This document shows positions 11,215-23,100 of a stretch of 64,000 nucleotides of DNA, one piece after another; positions within the stretch are counted from its first letter, which is position 1; each line of letters begins with the position of its first letter. This stretch comes from Blastomussa wellsi (Eukaryota; Cnidaria; Anthozoa; Scleractinia; Plerogyridae). The translations under genes and the position numbers were made by a program. The notes beneath the pieces are model-generated. The model ran no database searches and was not told the origin of the DNA. It saw only the letters and a program-made list of their open reading frames with translations. The stretch covers positions 4,240,945 through 4,304,944 of the forward strand of contig OX393572.1 in the NCBI GenBank assembly GCA_947652115.1, read 5' to 3'.

Positions 11215-14200
11215 ATGGCGTCGGAAACGAGAACTTCGATTATGGCTCACACAAGAGTGGATGGGAAGAAAGACGGGGTGGATGAAATGGAGTATGACAA
11301 TATTCAACACGTGTCCAAAATCGACAGTGATAGCGACGCTGAATACCATGGTGAGAGTGTGAATATCGCACTTTTTTCCTTGGGAGAAATAAATTTTAAT
11401 CCTGGAAGCAGTTTTCTGAAAGGAATTGTTGAAACGTTTTGATCCGCAGAACCCGGGATGCGTGTAGGTCAAGACTACCAGGCGGCCATTCCGGAGCTGG
11501 TTTCAGAGAGTAAGTAAGATGTTTTTGTTTAGGCTTTTAAATGATTGTTTGTATTCCTTTCTCTATAGCGAGGTAAGTGATTAAATTAAGCCCTTGTCAA
11601 GCTGGGTCTTGGCTTGTAAGCTTGTTAACAACGATATCGTTTCGCGTTCGCCGGCCGGTTTGCTTGCGTCGATCCGGTAATTGTTTTCAATGTTAATTTC
11701 TTTAATCGTTTATGACTTTTTAACATGTTCTCAACCGCGTGCTAAGGAAAACCACGGTCTCTTCACAGATTTGCTTTCTTTTCATCTTTCTAATTAAACC
11801 GACGAATTAAAGGTTGGAAAACCACGAAGTTTTTTTGTCATTAACTTGCGTTTCGTGTCCAATTGGGAAATATTTAAGATAAAAATGCGAGATTTGCCCT
11901 ATTTTTTCCTCGTTATGAAGAATACCCAGAAGCCTCAAACATTCAGTGACTACTGAATATATATGCTTCTTAGTAAATTGTGATTTTGAACTGAAAAGTC
12001 ACCACAAAGCTTATTTTGGTGTTATGACAAGGAGTGAATGGGTGGGAATTGCAATTTTGGGAAAAGTTTCAAATCCAGGAGATGCTGAACAATTTCTTGT
12101 ATTGATTTCTTTTTGTATAAAAAACGTATTCTGAGCACTCATAACCCAGTTCGGCTTTACTTTGATACTTATGCTATCAAGATATGTCTTTGTAACCTTG
12201 GCTCCATTATTCAAATTCTGTTTCTTTGTGCAGTGAATTATTTATACTGCAGCCAGACCTTTCATTTATTGTACATGTTCATCTGGTTTAAGAAAGCTGG
12301 TTGCCCTGGATTTGATGTGATGTAACTGTGTTAACTTTTTCAATCTCTTGACATCCTTCACATTAGTCACGATGGGCCAGGGGATAGTGCTATACCGACA
12401 TTATACCTAAACATAACGACATGATATACCCAAAATTAAAACACTGAAGGGGAAGGTACATGCTCTAGATTAACCCTATTTGTGCCAGCGTTTTAGATGG
12501 GGGTGGTGTGCAAATGCCACTGTGAAAGCTACTGTGAAAACATACATGGAATAAATCTTGAATTCTATCTTTATTTCCCCATCCTAGCCATCCAAAACAG
12601 GCATACTCTCAAAAAGCGAAGGTTAATCTTGTTCCATAATCCAAAATAAACAATGGAAAGTAAAGCATTTAGTGCCAAGCCAAACATTTTTGCCGCACTT
12701 GCAATTCATGGATGTGTCGAAGTCGCTCTACATTTACGATGCGGTACGATCACTAGGAGATTTTGCCTTGTACAGTCTTTCTGAAGGAAATTAATAAATT
12801 GTCAATGGATGAAGATTCCATGTCCATGATTTTTTATCTTGTTGTTCTGAGGACACGTAACATTGCACAAAAAGAAATGTATAACAAAATGGCCGCCATG
12901 TTTTTGTCTTCTTTGTAAATGGCGATGCTCAAACTCGGGCGACTGTCGCTTTCACGACTTAAAATACGAAGACTTGGCTCAATGTGTTAGCTGTGCCTTA
13001 GCAACCAATCAATTGCTCATTACATCACTGGGCCAATTAAATCGTCCCTGGCAAGAATATTAACGGGATCCTTCAGTAGAGGTCAGGGCTGGTTGATTCA
13101 TTAGAAAAAGAAAGACCTTCCAAGAATCTGAGCTTTAAGCTTAAAAGGTTTTGAATTCGTTTTAACCTGAAGACTTTTGAAAATGTATCAGCATCTGCTT
13201 ACCTCGGTTCTGTCTCCTTGTGCACTCAGATCCTTAATGCAAAACAGCGCCCTTGTTGCTGATAATAAACGTCGCGGTGTTCTGCGGGCCGATCTGATCA
13301 GCGCGTGGCATCAATAGGGTTAAGAATAAATGAAACAGGTTTTAAACTTTCAACTTAATATCTATGGAGTATTGTACCAGTCAAGGATATGCCATATACC
13401 CATATTTCAGTGCCAAAATATCGTATACCCAATTTATAATGCCTTTGTATACTGTATACCCAAAAACCTTGGCCGACCCTGATAAGTGAAATGTTATTAT
13501 ATGAATAAAATTAAAATATTATGCAGTGTATCAACACAAAAATAAATTTCTGTCGCATGGGTTGTGGTGAATTTTAAAAGGGCTATACTTTTATCTTCCT
13601 CAAGAATATGGTTATAAAGAGGTTTGACAACTTTTTATAAATGTGTCTTGGCTGGCTAACCTTGCAGTAACCTTATTTACAAAATTCTACTTCAAAAGGA
13701 TCTATTTTTTATAAAATATCAGCAGATAACTCTTATTGTACAAGGCTGAAAGAGAACAAGGTATAATAACCTATTAATGTTTTATCATTTTTTTTTTCAT
13801 TTAGACAAAGAAGAGGCTAAACACGACTCAAATCTACGACATAATGCGCTTCTCGTTTGGGCTCCGGTGGATGAAATTCCAAATTCAAAATGTAAGTCAT
13901 GTTCCCGTGCCATGGAAAACAAGTACATTATATGTATGTATATCTCGTGCATTGATTATACATATATGATGGATTTTCTTGCTCTTCTTTAGCAAGAAAA
14001 ACTCAAAAGTAAATAATTATAAGTCTTCCACACTATTCGCCATTTTTACGTTGAGCGGGAGAGTGGGTCGAGTCGGTAGACGCAAAGCATGGTGGGGCGG
14101 GTTTAGGGGACGCGTTTCAAGATGGCGGCAAAGGAGAAGGCAGGTGATACGACAATAACGCTTACAGAACATAATGGCGTCCCCTAAACCCGCCCCACCA

Positions 14201-16350
14201 TGCTTTGCGTCTACCGACTCGACCCACTCTCCCGCTCAACGTAAAAATGGCGAATTTGCTTGTACCCATCCTTGCTGTGCACGCATTTCATGTCACAATG
14301 TCACACAATTCGTCGCAAGGTCCAATAAATTGTTATCTTCAGTTTTAAACATATTGGACTGTGTTGAAAACAGATTTAACCTGAAAACCAATTCATTTCA
14401 GCCTGCAATGTACAACAGGTATCCTAAATCTGGTTACAAGTGTACATGAAGCTTAGCTAGCTAGGTTAAAATATTAATTATTCCCTTGTTTACTTGTTAG
14501 TGGATGATTATGTGTTGGTTGCAAAAGACAAGCACGGATATAACGTAGAACAGGTATGAAAAGTTATGCAACTTGAAAAGTTCAGTTCAGTATCCTATAT
14601 AATTTTTCTCAGACCTCTGAATTTCTCAGAACAATTTTCATTTCACCTTGATGTTTGAGAAATCAGGATTCCACTGCTCATGCATGTAGTTCTTGTTAGG
14701 TTTTATAATTATGTTTTTTTGTTGTTTTTTGTCTCGCAGCAATTTATTATATTGTAATTTGAAATACCGTAAATCCTCTAGTTACATGTAGGTCATTGAA
14801 CCACAGAAATAGAACCCATACTGAGAATTTTTTTCAAACTGCTTTGACTTGAGACTTCCACACTAATCAGTGATATACAAAAACATTACAGATGATGTCA
14901 TTGAATCATAGGACCTGGGGACGGGGTGGGGTTGGGGATGGGATGGCTTCTAAGAGGAGGTACCCAGATAGAGCATTTACTGCAAGGCAAAATACATGTC
15001 CTTGAGTTTAAAATTGAAATCAGATCAGATCGCCTTGTAGGGTAGCACATAATAGTCTTTCAGCTAACAAACCTGTGGCCTTCAGATTACCGAATTGGAA
15101 TTTAGTGTTAGTTTTTCTGGAGGAAGGAAAACTTTAGAACCCGGGGAAAAACCCTCAGAGCAAGGACCAGAACCAACAACAAACTCAATCCACATATGAT
15201 GCCGGGTCCGGGAATCTAACCTAGGCCATGTTGGTGGGATGCAAGCGCTCTCACCACTGTGCCATTCCCATGCATGAGGCTCTGTAATGAAGTACAGTGT
15301 GTTTGATGATAAATTTCTGTCTTTCTAAGCTTGTTTTTGAGTTAGTAAATCAAAAGATTTTTTGCTTTCAAACGAAGTTAGAAAGGCTAATTTAAATGCA
15401 CACAAAAGAATTTAAAATTGGCAGCCATTTATGAAAGAGGTCTATGTATTCAGTATTTATCACAGATGTTGTTTGGACATTGCTGATCCTAGCAGTATGC
15501 GGGACGCATGTCATATGTGAACTTAGTAAATAACCAAGTTAGCTCACCAGAGTTTTTGTAGCTCAGTTGGTTAGAATGCCTGAACGGTATCTGGGAGGTT
15601 ATGGTTTCAAATCCTGCCGGGGACTCAGAAGTTTTTCTTTGTCCCACACTCATGATCAAATGCAAATTAAATTAATTATCACAAAAAAGGTTATTTAACT
15701 GGTGACATAATTACTTACATGTACTGCTAAGAGCTAAAAGGGTCACTGCCACAGGGGTTTTCCTATTTTCAGCTTTATTTGTTGCTAAAATCATTACCTG
15801 GTACCTTTACTCGTGCTCAAAATACTCCTGATGGACTAACAGGAAGATATCAAACGAACTGTGACTCAGAGAGCAAACCATAATGAAATTCTGGCGATAT
15901 TTTCAAGGAAATTTTGGCCCTCAAGAATTTGAAAAAACTGGCTAGATTTTTCAAATTTCAATCCGCTTCCATCCTTGCCATCCTAAGTGATAGACGGCAA
16001 TAAACGGTTTCAGTGTAGGGATATGGTCCTAATTAACAAAAATACACCATTATTTTTGGGTTGCCGTTGATGCAGGAACATATTTCGGCATTTTAAAAGG
16101 ACACCAAAATACTGTGAGAGTGCCACTTTAATAATGATACTCTTTCCTTTTGTTCTAGGCACTTGGAATGTTGTTCTGGCATAAACATAATTTGGATAAG
16201 TCGTTAACTGATTTGGCTAACTTCACACCATTCCCAGGTAATTACTTGGATGTTGAATTTCCAACATTATGATTTTTTGTACGTAGCTGTCATTCGTGAA
16301 CAATGATATCAAATTCTCATTTACATCAATATTCAGTAGACAGGGAAACA

Positions 16351-16384
<34 letters not shown>

Positions 16385-19300
16385 CATCATCATCATTACC
16401 ATCATTAGTGGGAGGCGCAGTGGCCTAATGGTTAGTGCGCTGGACTCTGGATCGGACGGTCCGGGTTCAAGTCATGGCCGGGCCACTGCGTTGTGTTCTT
16501 GGGCAAGACACTTTACTCTCACAGTGCCTCTCTTCACCCACGTGTATAAATGGGTACCGGCGAATTTACTGCTGGGGGGTAACCCTGCGATGGACTAGCA
16601 TCCTATCCAGGGGGGAGTAGAAATACTCTCTGTCACTTCATGCTACAGAAAGTGGGATAAGCTCCGGCCTGATGGGTCACTAGGCCGACTGCAGACTTAC
16701 CTTTATTACCATCATTATTCACAGGCAGCTTTTAGTTTCTTATGAATGCAACCCTGATTAGCTGTGCATGTATAAGTAAAATCAACTTGAACTGGTGAAT
16801 AATTATTGTGTTGTATGTGCCACCAAGTTCTCCAAAAGAAAGTAAGCTTTATTGTAAAAATGAATGCCTTGCTATAAAGTGTAGGAGACTTATATATTTT
16901 TATAACTGGTTTTTCTTATTAATTTATTTAATAATTAAATTATTACCATATACCAGATGAGTGGAGCATGGAGGACAAGGTCTTGTTTGAACAAGCGTAC
17001 AGTTCTCATGGGAAAAGTTTCAAAAGGATTCAACAGATAGTAAGTGGAATGGTTCACAATCATTTTTAGTTTTGAAGCCCTGAATTGAATTACAGATTTG
17101 TTGTTGTTGGTTTTCCTTGTTTAATTCCAGTTGTCTCTTGCATATGTACCTGTAGTTGCCCGATAAATCTGTGGCTTCTCTGGTTAAGTATTACTACTCG
17201 TGGAAGAAAACTAGAAGCCGAACCAGTTTGATAGATCGTCAAGCAAAGAAAATGGCTGTTCAAAAGGAGCCCATCAAGTGAGTCATTCTGATCAGCTTCC
17301 AATTTCTTGCAACTAATTTATTTTCTTTAAATATACAGAATGAATAAAAACATTAATGAGAATGTCCTTGCTGGTAGTGGTTAGGTTAAGTGTCATCAGA
17401 TTCACATCAAATTTTTTACATTTTTTAAAAGCAATTAACATTACCAGTACCAAAGAGAAAACCCTTGATCCCTCTTCTGAAGTCTGACAGTGTGATTTCA
17501 ATGTTTTCAATTACCGGTACTTGCGTGCAGGGAATCATGGTAGTTGTATTCATCACGCGCACAACATCTTTGAGACTTGGCACACAGAGATGAATACAAC
17601 AACAGCCCTGAACCGTGATTCCCTGCACTCAAGTCTCATAGAGGGAGTTGGCCATTCAACATGCAGGGCTTCTGATAATTTGCGTGGAAAAAAGTCAAAT
17701 TTCGCGGGATTTGCAGAGTCAAATTCGCGAAGAAAATGGCCAATTTGCGGGATTTCACAGGAGTTTTTGGGGCAAATTTCGCTAAAAAGCAAACAAGAAA
17801 CATGCCAGAAAAAAATACTGCAGGATGTCAAATTCAGGGCAAGAAAGAAAACAAAAGTTCATCCAACGCAGTTCTGGAGGAAACTTTTCTTGTTTCGAGC
17901 CGCAAAAATGTCGACTGGTTATCCTCCTTTCTCAGCTGCAATTTAAAGCCGAAAACAACAATGCAATAAATTTCTTTTCTTTCCTCGCTGTCTTGTGTTG
18001 CTTTGTAATTTAAAGGCAAGATTGTTTGTGATTGAAGGTTCAAATCCATTTGTGAAGTCAAAACATTCTTGCATCTCAATCGTGTCCTGCACGATTGGGT
18101 TAACACGTGCCTGCATTACTACAGACAGCAGTTTCCTTTCACACTCCGTATAGTGGCAACGAAAAGTCTTCATATTGTCCAGTGCCCAGTTTTTTGCAAC
18201 ATTGACCTTAGAACACCTGGTAGTTTTTGGTACGTTGTTTACTCGTGGCAGTGGCGAAATTTCAAGATAAATTTACAAGTTTACGGCACGTAAACAGCCC
18301 CAATAGTTAAGATAAGTTTCAAATATGTTGTGTCGACATGTATTTGGTAGGATGTGTAGTAAATTTCACGGTATTTTGCGTGTTTTTGTCAATTTCTTGG
18401 GATTTCGCAGAAATACCTGAATTTCACGGCTCCGCGACCGCGCGAAATATCAGAAGCCCTGAACATGACATTCAAAGATCATTTCACACACGCATCTGCC
18501 AAGCCAAACAACACAGCCTGACCTTTATTGGACCACAGAATATAAAATGTAAAGTATAACTTGACAAATAACCATACAGAAGATAGTCTGGGGAACAACA
18601 AGAATTTCTGTGACCGACTAACAACATTAAGTCAAAAACAAATCACAAAAACACTATCGATAACCAGAAAAAAACTGAAAACAACTGAAACATAATTATG
18701 CAGGGCAACAGAATAAAAAGCCATCTTACAGAAAACAAAACTACCAAAAACTATGAGGGTTAGTGGGAATGGGGTAAGGCAAGGTGAACAGCAACAAGAA
18801 AACTGAGCAGTTGTAGCTTTTATATTAAATTATTATTGCCTGATGTATTTTACCTTGTTTAAGTAAAATAAAGATGATGAGCAATCTGATTAATCATGCG
18901 ACCTATTCCCCGACCCCCATCCCCCCCCCCCATTGCACACTGGCACCCAGGCTCCCAGATGTGCGCAAGAGAAACTTTTTCTGCTTATTCCGTGCCTCAG
19001 CCAGCGGAAAACAACAATTATTGGATAAGGTAGTTACTCTCTCCACCCATATGTTCATTAAATTAATGGTCCTCAAATTTAATACCAGGGGTAACCCTGT
19101 GATGGACTAGCATCCCATCCAGGGGGGGCGGGGGGGTGGGGGGTATAAAATTCCCTTAGGTGCATAATGCTATTACCATGAATTGGGATAAGGTTTAGAC
19201 TGATGGGCCACCAGACATGACCATCACTTTACTCAGATTGTACAATGCATTTGTTTTAATGCTTCATTTTGGCATAGTGATCCTGACAGTGATAATAGTG

Positions 19301-20142
19301 ATTCAAGTGACAGTGACTTTGAGCCTGAAAAAGAGGTATAACATCATTTAAATTCCATTATTTTGAGTTTCGAACTCTAGATATTTAATGTTTTTAAGTA
19401 GAAATGTCTAATTCGATCTGTTGCAGACAGCCCCACAAGCTTGTAGCATTAAAACACTGCCGTGTCTAAACAAAAGTAATTTATGTCAAGTATACACAAA
19501 ATAATTCATATTTGAACTGCGGATGTAGATGAAAGTGAAGAATGATCATCACAGTTAATTTCCAATTTAAGAAATTGGGAAAAAGAAGCCTGAAAAAATC
19601 AGGGCCCTGATTTTTTCAGGCTTCTTCTTTCCAATTGCTTAAATTGGAAATTAACTGCGATGATCATTCTTTACTTTCAAAAGTAATTTATGTTTATGTC
19701 TAGAGTTGTGGATAAACTTTTTGTTCATTCTGCCTGTGGTTGTTTAATGTAAAGATAAGTATACGGTTAAAGAAAGTTGCGTGATGTTTGCTATTATTTT
19801 TGTTGACACTTTTGGTGTGTGACTAGAGCCAGCAAAGCTCACCCCTGTTTGTAGTCTACAACTTATTGTTTATCTCTCCTACATGTAAATGAATATTATT
19901 TACATTTTTTGTATTTTTAGCAATCAAGACAAACAAATGGACAGAGCAAACCAAAGCTAATCAATAAGCCGCCAGCAGTACATGTATGTAGAAGTGTATG
20001 CTGCCATAAATTTTACACTCGATCTCAGTGCCATGGGTAGACCTGGGTTTTTAAAACATCATTTTTCTGTTGATCATTCACCCAAGTTTACTGGTGATAA
20101 ATATACTGTACACGGAAGGCTTGAAATTTGGCAGAGGGGATA

Positions 20143-20179
<37 letters not shown>

Positions 20180-23100
20180 GTATAACAATATAACTTGGTT
20201 TTATCAACTGCCGGGTTGATAATGTCAATTGGCCACCTTCGTCGGAGCGAAGGGCTAACGCTCGAAACGTTGGCTCTTGAATCTCTTTACGGTGGCCAAT
20301 TCACATTATCAACCCAGTTGATAAAACCAAGTTGTATTGAAATTAGGCAGTCACTTTAAATAGTCTTTGACACATTTTGTGATGATTTAAAACTATTGTT
20401 AATCTTACACAGGGAAGCGTTACAACAACAGCTGTCATTACAGGCCCTTGTGTCAACTGCCGCACACAAAGTTCTCAACTTCACGCCACTCAGAAAGGAA
20501 ATCTTTGCAGTGCTTGTTATCAGTTCTTAAGGTATAGGATAAGTGAGGTTGTGGTTTATGTTTAGTCTTTCCAAATGTTTGTTGCTTTTCTACAACCAAA
20601 TAATATTTAATTTTTGAGGTGTAGGTCATGCATGTAGTTACAGTGTAGCTACCAATAACTCAATTTTAAATTGGAGCTTTCTATGGATGAAACCTGGAAA
20701 ACCAATAAAGAGATGTCTAAATGATTCTAAAACTGATTTACTGGTAAAACAGATCATTCTAGCCAGTGGTCAGTTTATGATTTAATGTACTAACTATACT
20801 GGCCACAACTAACAGTGTGAAATTAACCGTTTACAATTTGTCAAAAAGTATGTTGCAATTTTGCATTCAGTACCAACTTTGGGTCTTGTCTCATTTTACA
20901 GGAGAACCGGAACTCTGCGCCCAAGGCATGAAGGAAGAGAGGCCCGAACTGGACACCGGGCAAATAAAGCGAAAAGAAAAGCACCCAAGGTTCGTCAGAC
21001 AAGTACATGTACATGTATGACTGTTTGTACAGTGAGGTGCGGTGGAGTAATGGTCAGTGTGCTTGACTCAACAGTGTCGCTCTGATCTCCATCCAGGAAT
21101 ATACAGTAAATGGGTATCAGCGGATTTTAATGCTGGGGGACAACCCTGCAATGGACTAACATCCCACTGGGAGGGGAACATGCAGAAAAGCAATACCATG
21201 GGCACTGGCGAAAAAAGCAGATTGTCAAAACAAGTAAAACTGTTCTTGTTATTGTTTAATTGTTCATTTAACAGTGCCTTTCCCTTTTTGTCTGTCTTAG
21301 GGAATGATTTTGTCACAGGAATACCTCGTCTCTGTATCTGGTACTCATGGTGACAGCCATGTGCGCCCACTGGAAATGGAAATAGTGAACCTTAAGCGGC
21401 AGATCCAGGCCAATAAGCAGTCGATAAGTCAACACAAGTATCAATTGGAAACCGGAATCGAAGTGATGAGACCAGGAGACGTAAGTATAGTGCACCTTTT
21501 AATTATTAAGATGAGGGGGGGGGAGGTGCCTGAAATCCCAGTACGAGCCATCTAAGAGTGCGAATAGTAACCATGACAACCCTGTGAGTGGCAACCACCA
21601 GCACCAGGTACCGTCACACTGAGCAAAACACAGTGGAAATAAATCATCAAGCTCACCAATCCTTACCAAGAGGGATGGGATGGAGGGGAGCAAAAGCAAT
21701 CAATGTCCTAGACAGCCAAAGGTAATGTGAGCAAATGGATTGACCTCAACGGAAGACCTGAAAAACTACTGAGCCCCCTGCAAAGCCTTGGGGCACCCCA
21801 GATTCGTGTCTCGAGTTTAACCTCGCCTAAATTACATTTAGCAACATTTGATGTGAATTTCTCATTGGGAATAATCCAAAAACTCTATCCTTGTTGAATG
21901 AATCTATGATAGTCGAATTTTCTTTTTTAAAATGCCCCCATTTAGGGGTTTTATTACTGCTGTTTCAGTAGAAACTTAAATAAAGGCTTAACTTTACTTT
22001 TACTTAAAGGCTATGCCCAGTCCGTACTGCGCAGCCTCGGGATTTGTTTGCTTTTCTGTTTTGAATTCGTTGATATGTTACACTTCGGTAATTGTGTACA
22101 TGAAGTTTTTGAGTCCGCCATTACCGGTTGTTTTGTTTGGGAGTTCTCACTGAGCTGAAATGTCGGTTCGGAATATCATCGAGGCTCGTCTACTCTTTAT
22201 TATTGTTTTGTAAGGATATCGGATGTTAATAATGAAGAAAGAGGTAAGTTTTTACCAGTAATTTTCATTTTGGCTTGTTTATATTCCATCGTGTGCGACT
22301 TGATAAATAGTGCAGGTGTAGATTGCGCAGTACGGACTGGAAATGGCCTTTAAACTTAACTTGGTAGTAAAATGAAAGAGATGGCAACTCAATGCCAGAT
22401 GTTAACTTGATTGTTTTTGTGTGCTTTTTCAGCAAAATAATAAAAACAATGCCAGATGGTCAAACGAGGAGTTGCTTTTAGCAGTCCAGTGTAAGTCAGT
22501 AGCGTAATTTGTCACATTTCCCTTCACCTCCTGTGCAGTTTTGTTCTGATAATATTATATTACTGTAATGTTCGATCCCCCAGAAGAAGCGCTGCGTTAA
22601 ACAGGGCGGAAAAACAAAATACGACCTCCAGTTGTAAGGACGCCAATGGATATATAAGCTCAATATTTTGTATACAAGCCCTTTAAGGGATAAAGAACAA
22701 AATTTCAAATGGGACCAAAATTTGGTGAATGCGAACCTTGAGATGTATAAAGGCCCTGTACTTTGGGAGAGGTGAGATTTTGATCAGCAAATAACACATC
22801 GTTTTCTCAAATATCTCTGAGTAAGTTTAGTAAAGATGAACAACTTTTTGTACTACGTTTTGACCTATGTTAACACAAATGTAACCCTTTCAATTTTGAT
22901 GTAAAATGGCAAGTTCAGCGTAAAAAAATTATGGGCAAATCCCGAAACTAGCAATCCTCTAAAAGTACATGTTACGGCCTCAAATGCAAATTGACTTGTG
23001 TGAAACAGTGGAGATGTTTTGTACAAGCTGTATAATAAAACGGATTGTGAAGTGGGTTTTTGGAAATCCTTTAGGCTGAACAGTTTTCAAGTTAATCTCG

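Noticed and set aside
15548..15625. Possible functional tRNA gene
   Set aside because: A and B boxes are present but no proper acceptor stem or anticodon arm was found, and a similar body follows another copy, so it is a SINE head.
17521..17946. 141-codon ORF and matching ORFs at 46943-47290
   Set aside because: The shared protein-like string comes from two copies of a non-autonomous transposon; it matches no transposase motif and is not open across the element.
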